Part shown: positions 1-8,101 of the stretch, one piece after another
How the letters are laid out: each line of letters opens with the position of its first letter
How positions within the stretch are numbered: the first letter of the stretch is position 1
Assembly: GCA_050486205.1 (NCBI GenBank)
Contig: JBJHCW010000002.1
Span: 186,001-250,000, forward strand
Reading direction: 5' to 3'
Length of the DNA: 64,000 nucleotides
Source of the DNA: PWQG01 sp050486205
Lineage (GTDB): Bacteria > Pseudomonadota > Gammaproteobacteria > Pseudomonadales > Pseudohongiellaceae
Translations under genes and position numbers: made by a program
The notes under the pieces: model-generated
What the model saw: only the letters and a program-made list of their open reading frames with translations
The model's database searches: none
What the model was told of the DNA's origin: nothing

Positions 1-323
1 ATGGCAATTCCGAGAACCACCTGTTCCATGACGCCAGACTCCGCCCTGCTTTTGAATCTGATTCCTCTTTCTTGCCAGGAAAGGGTCTGTATCAGGCTGG
101 CTGCCACAACACTGGGCTGATCAAGGCTGCCCACTGGCACCTCTGTGCGCGCACCCCGGATACTGGTGCTGATAGGACAACAGATCATCAGGCCAGTCTG
201 ATCATTATATTGTCGGGAGGACAGGACCAGTGCCGGACGATATTTCCCGATCTCTTTAACTTTTGTTGGTTCAAAATCCAGCATGACGATGTCATTGCGA
301 TCAGGAACATACCTTTGCGCCAT
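1..323 (-). CDS. mazF: MazF/PemK-family endoribonuclease toxin (3' end cut by window edge)
   Basis: Reading the minus strand from the ATG at 323 gives 107 uninterrupted codons running off the window edge, so only a few C-terminal residues are probably missing (family about 110-115 aa). It begins MAQRYVPDRNDIVMLDF and contains KYRPALVLSS, TGLMICCPIST and SLIQTLSW, which match the conserved blocks of MazF/PemK toxins that cleave mRNA at short sequences. The start overlaps the upstream antitoxin frame by 23 nt and has no clear Shine-Dalgarno of its own, so translation is probably coupled. The toxin has no internal disruption, whereas its antitoxin is short. Family assignment is by recognised motifs; activity is inferred. 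Confidence 0.8.
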   Translation of the reverse strand, partial: MAQRYVPDRNDIVMLDFEPTKVKEIGKYRPALVLSSRQYNDQTGLMICCPISTSIRGARTEVPVGSLDQPSVVAASLIQTLSWQERGIRFKSRAESGVMEQVVLGIA

Positions 324-435
324 CGGTCACATTGATGCTCACAGGACTGTCCACATCCATTTTTGCCTGGGCCAGTATTGTCTTCGGCAAGCGTATTGCC
401 GCACTGTGCCCCCAACGTTTGATTTCGCTTTGCAT
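301..435 (-). CDS. mazE: MazE/AbrB-type antitoxin, only 44 aa and lacking the usual C-terminal half
   Basis: The start is the ATG at 435, with GGAG six bases upstream. The 44-aa product starts MQSEIKRWGHSAAIRLPKTI, the SpoVT/AbrB DNA-binding fold typical of MazE (KRWGNS..VRIP). Known MazE proteins are about 80 aa, and their acidic C-terminal tail wraps round and neutralises MazF. Here the frame ends just after the DNA-binding domain (..VTDGAKVCS), inside codon 8 of mazF, so the tail is absent. An operator-like palindrome lies 55 bp upstream. Either a deletion fused the two genes, leaving an uncoupled repressor, or a different antitoxin acts on this toxin. Identification of the fold is firm; consequences are inference. 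Confidence 0.7.
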   Translation of the reverse strand: MQSEIKRWGHSAAIRLPKTILAQAKMDVDSPVSINVTDGAKVCS

Positions 436-489
436 ACCACACTCCGTCATTTGGCCCGGTGTGTCCTGACAGGCCAGCCAAAACACAGC

Positions 490-513
490 ATGTATCTACT
501 AATGTAGATACAT
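490..513. promoter_or_regulatory. Operator-like perfect palindrome upstream of mazE
   Basis: Two 10-bp arms (ATGTATCTAC and GTAGATACAT) flank the spacer TAAT. The site sits 55 bp upstream of the mazE start. A TTGACA-like -35 hexamer reads on the minus strand at 533-538, so the palindrome would overlap or abut the core promoter. AbrB-fold antitoxins bind inverted repeats to autorepress, so this is the likely operator; binding is inferred. Confidence 0.55.
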
Positions 514-610
514 TGCGGCCGCTCGCGCAAAGTGTCAATAAGAGTGCTTACACTCAAGTAAAGTACAAAATGTCCAACGAGTCTTGGCGTCCGGTGCCTG
601 CCAGCAGCGT

Positions 611-1099
611 TTATTGTATGAGGATCGGCGTTCTGCCGGGACTTTGTTGGATAAAGAAATCTCTTGCGGTCGTGATGGTGAAGCGTAACGAGACGCTGTC
701 CTGATCCTGTTTCTCTATCTGCAATATGCCGGATATCAGTTGGTCGTCCTCATTGATGAACTGCCATTCACCCTGATGCAGGTTCCATCCTGTGGATTCC
801 TGTTCCTGGGTCCATTGTTGAGACTGTAACTGCCCGGCGAAGTGCTGGTAGAGTGCCGCCACACCAAGTCCGGACCTTATCACGCCGGAGACTGTGTAGC
901 CGGTGTCCGAGCCGGAGCTTCGGCTTGGTGGTTGGAAACCGCTGTATTCGACGTCCTGCTCCAGAGGTAGCGCCAGTCTGGGCAGACAGGCCCTGATACC
1001 GAAAGATTCACTGGCGATGCGGGAGTCGTTAAACCGATGTCGTTCGGCTACTCTCTCGGCGCAGCTTGTGCCGGACGTGTCTGTCGCCGGACCCGCGAA
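611..1099 (-). CDS. Unrecognised protein, 162-codon open frame with no clear start
   Basis: The minus-strand frame is open from just after a TGA at 1100-1102 to a TAA at 611. It reads like coding sequence: proline, serine and glutamine rich in the first half (..GFQPPSRSSGS..), then ..QSQQWTQEQESTGWNLHQGEWQFINEDDQL... No ATG occurs in frame. A GTG at 883 would give 90 aa but would discard the coding-like upstream part. I recognise no family. It may be a gene whose 5' end was lost by frameshift or a sequence error, since the neighbouring upstream gene ends at 1149. The true start is undetermined. Confidence 0.4.
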   Translation of the reverse strand, partial: FAGPATDTSGTSCAERVAERHRFNDSRIASESFGIRACLPRLALPLEQDVEYSGFQPPSRSSGSDTGYTVSGVIRSGLGVAALYQHFAGQLQSQQWTQEQESTGWNLHQGEWQFINEDDQLISGILQIEKQDQDSVSLRFTITTARDFFIQQSPGRTPILIQ

Positions 1100-1148
1100 T
1101 CAGCCCCATTTTATCAACGCAGTTATCAGCTGTCCTCAGGACAGGGCT

Positions 1149-1658
1149 TCAGGACAGCGCATCATTCGATCTGTTGCAATCTTGCAAGCGGTCCATCTTG
1201 CTGCAGGCTTTCACGAACAAATAACGTGCGGCGTCAGGTTCATCCCTGGCCATGGAGACCCAGTCGATTCTTGAAAACGACAGACCAAAATTGGGCGCCT
1301 TCGTCAGCGCCCTGACTTGCGCCTGCTGCGGTGGTGGCAGCGTGTCGACAAGCGCTTCGTAGTGCGTCTGCAAGTCCTCGTATTCCTGATCTTCAGACAG
1401 CATCACCAGCGCCGCAATTCGGGGGATATCAACATCGCCGGTCTCACCACCTTCGGTGAGCAACTGGCAGGCTTGCTTCAGGGTGTCCACAGCCCGCTGG
1501 CTGCTGAACGCCTCTTTTCTGCCAGGCCCTCCCGCCACTGTGCTGTATGCACCACGCAGGAGCACACCGTGCGGAATCTTCTCAACATTATGGTGAAGCG
1601 TGGACCTAACAGTATATTCACCAAGCGCCGCCTGTATCTTGCGTGGATCAAGGCTCAT
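1149..1658 (-). CDS. Conserved-looking cytoplasmic protein of unknown function (169 aa)
   Basis: The start is the ATG at 1658, preceded by GGAGG at a five-base spacing; an ATG 12 nt further upstream is poorly placed relative to that ribosome site. The protein is mostly alpha-helical in appearance, acidic in the middle (SEDQEYEDLQTHYEALVDTL), and lacks a signal peptide or membrane segments. I recognise no domain. It is followed 50 nt later on the same strand by the open frame ending at 611, so the two could be cotranscribed. Nothing in the sequence points to a function. Confidence 0.55.
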   Translation of the reverse strand: MSLDPRKIQAALGEYTVRSTLHHNVEKIPHGVLLRGAYSTVAGGPGRKEAFSSQRAVDTLKQACQLLTEGGETGDVDIPRIAALVMLSEDQEYEDLQTHYEALVDTLPPPQQAQVRALTKAPNFGLSFSRIDWVSMARDEPDAARYLFVKACSKMDRLQDCNRSNDALS

Positions 1659-1815
1659 GGCTCCCTCCACATTCTTGATTGCACATTCAGTCTATTGCAC
1701 TCCCCGCCCATCCACAATCCACCCCCTGTAACAACAGTGACAGTGACATTGGCGCTGGGCCGGAGCGTGATATTGGGTAGTTGAGGTTGTGGAGTTCACT
1801 GAACAGGGTTAGACA

Positions 1816-2025
1816 CTAAACGTTAAACTGACGCTCTTCCGCGTCGATTGACCGATTTTCGTCAACACCCACTTCAAGAATCAGAAACAATTCATGACCA
1901 TAGAACTGCCTTTCGACGCGCTCCCATTCAACAATATTTGTGTCCGCATGTGCGAATGAAGCACCATTCATAAGCAAAAACGCAAGCACCAAACCCCAAT
2001 CCCGCCACCCCCCATCGGGTGGCAC
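1816..2025 (-). CDS. Possible small exported protein, about 69 aa
   Basis: The minus-strand frame from a GTG at 2025 has a signal-peptide-like stretch (LVLAFLLMNGASFAHA) followed by a short acidic mature part (DTNIVEWERVERQFYGHELF...). An internal ATG exists but would cut the hydrophobic segment. The start lies only 13 bp from the edge of the long hairpin at 2038-2218, so an original N-terminus may have been lost to that element. No family is recognised. The downstream 150 bp towards the gene ending at 1149 shows no other gene. Confidence 0.3.
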   Translation of the reverse strand: MPPDGGWRDWGLVLAFLLMNGASFAHADTNIVEWERVERQFYGHELFLILEVGVDENRSIDAEERQFNV

Positions 2026-2037
2026 CAGCGCAGGGCG

Positions 2038-2218
2038 GATGGGGAGGTGGGGCGTCGAGGCGGATCGATCAGGGCATGCTTTCCTGCGGCGACGGGAACC
2101 GGGGCTTTCGCGAGGACTGTCTGAGCCCCGGCGCCCGTTGGCGCCGGGGTGAGTTCCGCAGCGCCGGTTCCCGTCGCCGCAGGATGGCCGATCCGCCTCG
2201 ACGCCCCACCTCCCCATC
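2038..2218. repeat. 181-nt nested inverted repeat (very long hairpin)
   Basis: There are three perfect nested stems: 30 bp (2038-2067 with 2189-2218), 20 bp (2083-2102 with 2164-2183) and 10 bp (2126-2135 with 2140-2149, loop CGTT), separated by short asymmetric internal loops. The sequence is very GC rich. It occupies most of the 309-bp space between the small frame at 1816-2025 and the ABC operon start at 2335. It could be a palindromic mobile repeat, a terminator-like barrier or a structured RNA; nothing here decides which. Confidence 0.8.
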
Positions 2219-2334
2219 TGCCCGGCACCACCACCACCCGTGACGCTTTGTGACAGCCAAGCTGTTGAATTCAAAGCACCAAGCCCCTATATTGGCCCAA
2301 CTACAAAAATGGACGGACCACGGGCCAGCGGAAC

Positions 2335-3264
2335 ATGATCGAAATCAGTCATATCACCAAGCGGTTTGACCAGTTCACCGCTGTGGATGATCTCAGCTTC
2401 ACGGTGAAAGAGGGCGAAGTACTGGGCTTTCTTGGCCCCAACGGCGCCGGCAAGTCCACCACCATGAAAATCATCACCGGGTTCCTGGCACCCACATCCG
2501 GTACCGTCACGGTTGATGGCCACGACATCAGCACCGACCCGCTGGCCGTCAAATCACTGATCGGTTACCTGCCCGAAGGCGCGCCCAGCTACCCGGACAT
2601 GACCACACTGGGGTTCCTGGAGTTTATCGCGGACATCCGCGGGCTCACCGGCGACTACCGCAAACAGCGTATTGAACACGTCATCAACCAGGTGGAACTG
2701 GGCCGGGTCTGCGAACAGACCATCGACACCCTGTCCAAGGGCTTCAAGCGCCGCGTGGGTCTGGCGCAGGCCATTCTGCACGACCCAAAGGTGCTGATTC
2801 TGGACGAACCCACCGACGGCCTCGACCCAAACCAGAAACAGCAGGTGCGACACCTGATTCGTAACCTGGCGCGGGACAAGATTGTCATTGTCTCCACCCA
2901 TATCCTGGAAGAGGTCACCGCCGTGTGCACCCGCGCCCTGATCATTGCCCAGGGACGTATTGTGGCCGACGGCGCACCACGGGAACTGGAAGCCCGATCG
3001 CGCTACCACCGGGCAGTCAGCATCCAGTTCACCGAAGCCTTTGACCTGACAGCGGCGCTGGCGGACAACGATGCCATTGATGCCATCGAGCGGAACGAGG
3101 ACGCCGAGTTCAGCTACACCATCCTGCCGCGTGCCGGTGACAATGTGTTCAACAGCATCGTCCAGCAGGCACAACAGCAACAGTGGCCAGTAGCCGAGCT
3201 GTACGTCATGCGTGGCCAGCTTGAGGACTTTTTCCGTTCTGTCACAGCGGAGGCAAGGGGATGA
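2335..3264 (+). CDS. ABC transporter ATP-binding protein (GldA/NatA type)
   Basis: This is a 309-aa ATPase of the ABC-2 export class. Walker A GPNGAGKST is at residues 34-42. A signature-like LSKGFKRR and the Walker B LILDEPTDGLDP follow around 135-165, and then the switch His in STHILEE. The C-terminal third (after about 215) is a non-catalytic extension usual in this class. The stop overlaps the permease start as ATGA, so the two are translationally coupled, and the GldG-like gene follows 13 nt later. The trio matches the gliding-type (gldA-gldF-gldG) exporters that are also common in non-gliding Gammaproteobacteria, where the substrate is unknown. A weak ribosome site (GCGGAAC) precedes the ATG. 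Confidence 0.9.
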   Translation: MIEISHITKRFDQFTAVDDLSFTVKEGEVLGFLGPNGAGKSTTMKIITGFLAPTSGTVTVDGHDISTDPLAVKSLIGYLPEGAPSYPDMTTLGFLEFIADIRGLTGDYRKQRIEHVINQVELGRVCEQTIDTLSKGFKRRVGLAQAILHDPKVLILDEPTDGLDPNQKQQVRHLIRNLARDKIVIVSTHILEEVTAVCTRALIIAQGRIVADGAPRELEARSRYHRAVSIQFTEAFDLTAALADNDAIDAIERNEDAEFSYTILPRAGDNVFNSIVQQAQQQQWPVAELYVMRGQLEDFFRSVTAEARG

Positions 3265-3995
3265 GCAGCATGGGTATCATTTTCCGCCGCGAACTGGCGG
3301 CCTACTTTGCCACACCACTGGCGTATGTGTTCATTGTCATCTTTCTGGTGATGAACGGCATCTTCACCTTTGACATGGGTGGTTTCTACGTGCGCGGCCA
3401 GGCCGATCTGCAGCCGTTCTTCTCATTTCATCCCTGGCTCTACCTGTTCATGGTACCGGCACTGGCCATGGGCCTGTGGGCCGATGAGCGAAAGACCGGC
3501 ACCATCGAGCTGCTGCTGACCCTGCCCATCCGCCTGGTGGATGCGGTGGCCGGCAAGTTCCTGGCGGCCTGGGTGCTCAGCGGTATTGCCCTGGCACTGA
3601 CTTTCCCGATCTGGATCACGGTCAATTATCTCGGCAACCCGGATAATGGCGTGATTGTCGCCGCTTACCTGGGCAGCTGGTTGATGGCAGGCGCCTTTCT
3701 TGCCGTGGGTTCCTGCATGTCAGCACTGACCCGTAATCCGGTGATTGCTTTCATCCTCAGCGTTTCGATCTGTTTCCTGTTCGTGGCGGCGGGCACGCCC
3801 ATTGTGCTCAATGCCTTTCCGGGCTGGGTGCCCCAGCTGCTGGTGGATGCCGTGGCCGCCATGAGCTTCCTGACACACTTCGAGTCCATCAGCCGGGGTG
3901 TGCTGGACCTGCGCGACATCCTGTTCTTTGTGGTGTTCATTGTGTCCTGGCTGCTGGCCAGTGCCATTGTCATCGAACTGAAGAAAGCCAACTGA
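3261..3995 (+). CDS. ABC-2 type permease (GldF-like)
   Basis: The protein has 244 aa and about six hydrophobic segments, starting with IIFRRELAAYFATPLAYVFIVIFLVMNGIFTF. It contains the conserved ABC-2 membrane block ERKTGTIELLLTLPI following the second helix. It forms the inner-membrane channel partner of the ATPase encoded just upstream, with which it overlaps by four bases. The ATG at 3270 is an alternative start, but the ATGA coupling favours 3261. The substrate is not predictable; homologous systems have been linked to gliding motility in Bacteroidetes, but in Gammaproteobacteria the role is uncharacterised. Confidence 0.88.
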   Translation: MSSMGIIFRRELAAYFATPLAYVFIVIFLVMNGIFTFDMGGFYVRGQADLQPFFSFHPWLYLFMVPALAMGLWADERKTGTIELLLTLPIRLVDAVAGKFLAAWVLSGIALALTFPIWITVNYLGNPDNGVIVAAYLGSWLMAGAFLAVGSCMSALTRNPVIAFILSVSICFLFVAAGTPIVLNAFPGWVPQLLVDAVAAMSFLTHFESISRGVLDLRDILFFVVFIVSWLLASAIVIELKKAN

Positions 3996-4008
3996 TCAGG
4001 AGCCGATC

Positions 4009-5958
4009 ATGAAACACAGACAACTCTTCTCGGCCACCGGTCTTGTTCTCACCGCACTGTTCCTGTTGATCGCCGTGGCCATCATCAGCAGCCTGCCGCG
4101 GCTGCGCATCGACCTGACGGCTGACCGGCTTTACACACTGGCCGAAGGTACCCGTACCATCGTGCGTGAACTGGATACCCCGGTGGACCTGATATTCTTC
4201 TACTCCGATGCTGCCACCACCGATGTGCCACAAGTGCGAGCCTACGGTACACGCGTGCAGGAGCTGCTGCGCGAGATGGCTATTGCCGGCGGCGCCAACG
4301 TCAACTTTCAGGTCATCGACCCAGAACCCTTCTCGGTGGAAGAAGACCAGGCCACGGAATACGGAATCCGTGCTGTGCCGCTGGCGGCCGGTGGCGAAGA
4401 GGTGTATTTCGGTCTGGTGGTGCGCGATGCCAACAACCACGAGGTTTTTGAAACCATGCCGCTGATCCGGCCCGATCAGGAAGAATTCCTGGAGTACGAA
4501 TTCTCCCGCCTGATCACCCGGGTCGCCGACCCCGAGCCGATTGTGGTCGGTTTCATCAGCGGACTGCATATCGATGGTGGTATTGCGCCAGGCACACGGC
4601 AGCCCACGGCGCCCTGGGCATTCATGGAGAGTATCCGTTACCTGTATGAAACACGCCGACTGAACAACAATGTCATCGAAATCGAAGAAGATATCGATAT
4701 TCTGATGCTGGTGCATCCGCAGAATCTGTCGGCAGAAACCCTGTACGCAATTGACCAGTATGTGATGCGGGGCGGACGTGTGATCGCCTTTGTTGATCCC
4801 AATGCTGATACCCAGACCCAGCAACTGCTGTCCACCGGTGATGGTCCGCAGTCGCTGGCTTCGGATCTGGGTGTGCTGTTCGAGTCCTGGGGCCTTGAGT
4901 ACGACCCCAGCCAGGTGGTGACTGACCGGGATCAGGCCATGTTTGTCACCGTGGGCCAGTCCCAGCGTCCAATCAGCCATGTTGGCATGCTGGGCATCCA
5001 GCGCCCGGGTTTTACCAGTGATATTGTCACCGGTCGCCTGGAAGTAATGAATCTGGCATCCGCCGGAGCACTCAGACCTCGCGATGGCGCCAGCACCACG
5101 TTTGAGCCGCTGATTCGCTCCAGTGAAAACTCCATGCTGATGAACAACGCCTATTTCCGTGAGCTGACCGACCCGACCATTCTGCTGGATGAGTTCTCTG
5201 CAGACAGCAACCGCCATGTGATGGCGGCGCGGGTCAGCGGCCCGGCGCGCAGCGCCTTCCCCGACGGCAGTCCGTTTGACCCGGAAGCGCCCCGTGGTCT
5301 GGGGCTGAACATCGATGAAGACGGTCAGGCCGTGGTCGAGGATCCGATCGAGCTGCACGCTGCTCTGCCGCCACATATCGCCGAGTCACAGCGTGACATC
5401 AGTGTGATAGTGGTGGCTGACACGGACATGCTGGCCGATCGTATGTGGGCCCGCCAGCAGAACATCATGGGCCAGCGCGTCACTCAGGCCTTTGCCAACA
5501 ACAGTGACTTTGTCATCAACGCGCTGGACAATCTTGCCGGCAGCCAGGAGCTGATCAGTATTCGTGGCCGTGGTCGATATGCCCGGCCGTTCACGCGTGT
5601 GATCGATCTGCAACGCGCAGCGGACGAGCGTCTGCGCGAGGAAGAAACCAATCTGCTGCGCAGCCTGTCGCAGACCGAACAGCAGATTGCCGCGCTGAGT
5701 CAGGAAGGTGACGGTGCCGGCGGCCTGACGCCGCAGATTGAAGCGGAAATCGAACGCTTCATGCAGCAGCAGCTGGACACCCGGCGCCAACTGCGGGAAG
5801 TGCGGCATCAGCTCAACCGCGACATCGAGCAACTGGGATCACGCCTGAAACTGCTCAATACCGCGCTGGTGCCAGCATTGCTGGTGATTGCCGCGCTGCT
5901 GATCGGACTGATCAGGCGTCGTCGTCACTCGACGCCGGTGAAAACAGTGGAAAGTTGA
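4009..5958 (+). CDS. GldG-like auxiliary protein of the ABC exporter
   Basis: The protein has 649 aa with one N-terminal membrane helix (LVLTALFLLIAVAIISSLP) and one C-terminal helix (ALVPALLVIAALLIGL) before a basic cytoplasmic tail. The large region between them is periplasmic and has the ABC-type uncharacterised (GldG/IFT52-like) fold: RIDLTADRLYTLAEGT near residue 35 and a DPNADT motif near 265. A coiled-coil segment around 545-610 (EEETNLLRSLSQTEQQIAAL) precedes the last helix. It is the third gene of the exporter operon. Its periplasmic domain probably engages the substrate or cell wall, but that is inferred from topology only. Confidence 0.85.
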   Translation: MKHRQLFSATGLVLTALFLLIAVAIISSLPRLRIDLTADRLYTLAEGTRTIVRELDTPVDLIFFYSDAATTDVPQVRAYGTRVQELLREMAIAGGANVNFQVIDPEPFSVEEDQATEYGIRAVPLAAGGEEVYFGLVVRDANNHEVFETMPLIRPDQEEFLEYEFSRLITRVADPEPIVVGFISGLHIDGGIAPGTRQPTAPWAFMESIRYLYETRRLNNNVIEIEEDIDILMLVHPQNLSAETLYAIDQYVMRGGRVIAFVDPNADTQTQQLLSTGDGPQSLASDLGVLFESWGLEYDPSQVVTDRDQAMFVTVGQSQRPISHVGMLGIQRPGFTSDIVTGRLEVMNLASAGALRPRDGASTTFEPLIRSSENSMLMNNAYFRELTDPTILLDEFSADSNRHVMAARVSGPARSAFPDGSPFDPEAPRGLGLNIDEDGQAVVEDPIELHAALPPHIAESQRDISVIVVADTDMLADRMWARQQNIMGQRVTQAFANNSDFVINALDNLAGSQELISIRGRGRYARPFTRVIDLQRAADERLREEETNLLRSLSQTEQQIAALSQEGDGAGGLTPQIEAEIERFMQQQLDTRRQLREVRHQLNRDIEQLGSRLKLLNTALVPALLVIAALLIGLIRRRRHSTPVKTVES

Positions 5959-7249
5959 CGGTCACGCGGGTGCCTTTGCCGACATCACTGTTGATGTAGA
6001 GGCATCCGCCATGCGCTTCGGCAATGAGATTGCACAGGTATAGGCCCAGTCCGAAACCGCCGGTGTGACGCGTGCGGGCGCTATCCACCCGATAAAATGG
6101 CTCACGCACGCGCTCCAGATGTTCCTGGGATATACCTTCGCCCTGATCCTCCACCGTCAATTCCGCAACGCGTTCATGGAAAGCCACTTTTACGCTGACC
6201 GGGCGGTTACGTCCGTAACGAATGGCATTGTTGACAATATTGGCGAACAGCAGGCGTACGCGCAGTTTATCCAGTTCCAGCGTGCGGTCATCGTCGGGCA
6301 GCTCCAGCTCCAGACCACCGGCGTAGTCACGGAATTGCTCGGCCAGGAATCCGATATAGGCAGCGAAGTCCACTGGCTCTGCGGACAGCGCAGCATGTTT
6401 TGTGCTCAGGCGCTCGGCTTCCAGCAGATCTGAAATCAGAAGATCGATCTCATCAATATCATCACCCAACGCACGTTTCAGGTCACCGTCCTCCATGAAC
6501 TCCAGCTGCAGTTTTGCACGAGTGACCGGTGTGCGTAACTCATGACTGATGGCAAGCAGCAGCTGGCGCTTGGCCTCCAGGAGCGATTGCAGTGAATCAG
6601 CCATCTCGTTGACACTGGCCGTCAACTCACCCATCTCGTCGTTGCGCTCGACCTTGACCCGGTAGTTGAGCTCGCCCGCACAAATGCGCTCGGCGCCGCG
6701 GCGCAGGCGTCGTACCGGATCCAGCAGACGGCGCACCAGATAGTAGTTGAAGAACAGCACCATGATGGCAAAACCCATACCAACGTAGACCACCACATAG
6801 TCGTAGTCACTCAGCGTGGGCGCCCGGCGGTTGAGAAAATACTCGTAGCCGCCACGATTGATGAAGATCACCTGCTCATTGCCCACGGCCAGCATCTGGG
6901 CGTCTTCGGACAGGGTGCGGACAAATTCGGCACGGGAGATATCCAGGTCGTCCTGATCATCGGATTGCCAGTTGATATGCGGGCTGCGGATGATGATGGT
7001 CAGCGAGAGCTCATCAGCCAGTTCGGCGGCACGCTCCAGATCCGGCGGAATACCTATCGCATCCACAATCAGTCGTACATTGTCCAGATAGAAGGCAGGC
7101 AGCGGATTGAGCCGCTCCCTGCGCCAGTTCTGGTCAATCTGGCGCAGGGACAGCGAAATGATGATCAGGAAAACAATGACTGTTGCACTGAAGATCAGGA
7201 ACAGTCGGAAGTACAACGACCGCGGTGCACTGGGGTGCAGCAGACTCAT
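5912..7249 (-). CDS. Membrane sensor histidine kinase (OmpR-partner type)
   Basis: Start at ATG 7249 overlaps the regulator stop as ATGA, which decides against the longer frame. The 445-aa protein has a first membrane helix near 13-37, a periplasmic loop of about 110 residues, and a second helix (FAIMVLFFNYYLV). A HAMP linker leads to the HisKA box AISHELRTP with His236, then the N box NNAIRYG and G boxes DQGEGI and GFGLGL of the ATPase domain. It should autophosphorylate and signal to the OmpR-type regulator encoded just upstream. Its 3' end overlaps the convergent GldG-like gene by 47 bp. The stimulus is unknown. Confidence 0.9.
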   Translation of the reverse strand: MSLLHPSAPRSLYFRLFLIFSATVIVFLIIISLSLRQIDQNWRRERLNPLPAFYLDNVRLIVDAIGIPPDLERAAELADELSLTIIIRSPHINWQSDDQDDLDISRAEFVRTLSEDAQMLAVGNEQVIFINRGGYEYFLNRRAPTLSDYDYVVVYVGMGFAIMVLFFNYYLVRRLLDPVRRLRRGAERICAGELNYRVKVERNDEMGELTASVNEMADSLQSLLEAKRQLLLAISHELRTPVTRAKLQLEFMEDGDLKRALGDDIDEIDLLISDLLEAERLSTKHAALSAEPVDFAAYIGFLAEQFRDYAGGLELELPDDDRTLELDKLRVRLLFANIVNNAIRYGRNRPVSVKVAFHERVAELTVEDQGEGISQEHLERVREPFYRVDSARTRHTGGFGLGLYLCNLIAEAHGGCLYINSDVGKGTRVTVNFPLFSPASSDDDA

Positions 7250-7947
7250 GCCGGTTCGCCGACAAAGGTATACCCACGCCCCCACACGGTCTTGATGAAG
7301 CGAGGTGTCTTGGAGGTGTCGCCGAGCTTGTGCCGCAGGCGACTGACCAGTGTGTCCACCGCACGCGAGAACAGTTCGGCGTCAATACCGCGCAGCCGGT
7401 TCATCAACTCGTCACGGGTGAACGTCTTGTTTGGTGACTGCATGAACAGCACCAGCAGCTCATACTCCATGGTGGTCAGTTCGATCGGTTCGCCATCCAG
7501 CTTTACAGTGCGTCTGCCAGTGTCGACTTCCAGGCCCTGGAAGCGGGGAATATCGGAACTGCTTCGTGCGTCGTCGGAGGCGCGGCGCAGAATATTGCTG
7601 ATACGTGCCACCAGCTCGCGCGGCTCGAAAGGTTTGGGCAGGTAGTCATCTGCGCCGAGTTCCAAACCCACGATACGGTCGGTCACCTCGCCATGGGCAG
7701 TCAGCATCATGATTGGCAACTGTCCATAGACCGCGGGCTTGGCCCGGATTTCCCGACAGATCTCGAAACCGTCCTTTTCAGGCAACATGACATCGAGAAT
7801 CAGCAGATCGGGTTTCAGACGCTTGAGGTGCTCAAAACCCTTGCTGGGGGTATGCGCCACCGTCACGTTCATGTCGTAGCGCTCCAGATACTGGGTCAAT
7901 AGCTGGCCGAGCTTCTCATCATCGTCAATCAGAAGTATTTGCTTCAT
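7246..7947 (-). CDS. OmpR/PhoB-family response regulator
   Basis: This 233-aa regulator has an N-terminal receiver (DDD at 8-10, phosphoacceptor Asp52 in LILDVMLPEKDG, Lys in YLPKPF). A C-terminal winged helix follows (TTMEYELLVLFMQSPNKTFTRDELM ... SRLRHKLGD ... KTVWGRGYTFV), with the typical RGYTF tail. ATG 7947 is the start because the DDD motif must lie near residue 8; the long upstream extension in this frame is not conserved-looking. It is coupled to the kinase gene by an ATGA overlap, giving a standard two-gene operon whose promoter must lie in 7948-8101, shared with divergent yheS. Target genes are not evident. Confidence 0.92.
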   Translation of the reverse strand: MKQILLIDDDEKLGQLLTQYLERYDMNVTVAHTPSKGFEHLKRLKPDLLILDVMLPEKDGFEICREIRAKPAVYGQLPIMMLTAHGEVTDRIVGLELGADDYLPKPFEPRELVARISNILRRASDDARSSSDIPRFQGLEVDTGRRTVKLDGEPIELTTMEYELLVLFMQSPNKTFTRDELMNRLRGIDAELFSRAVDTLVSRLRHKLGDTSKTPRFIKTVWGRGYTFVGEPA

Positions 7948-8101
7948 GGCTTTATGCTTGTTATGCACTCCCTTGGGTAACAGCCGGAGTGTACGAAGTA
8001 AGCCCCTGAAAATCAATCTGCCAACAGCGGTGTGGCGGCCCGATACACCCCGCAGATGATGTATCATGGCGCTCCACATCAATCGCCTGACTGCGCCGGA
8101 C

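Noticed and set aside
1940..2274. Several overlapping frames in the 181-nt hairpin
   Set aside because: They arise from GC-rich palindromic sequence read in both directions; only the 3' part at 1816-2025 has protein-like features.
3970..5376. 468-codon minus-strand frame opposite the GldG-like gene
   Set aside because: It is antisense to a well-supported gene, His/Gln rich as typical of shadow frames, and has no start signals.
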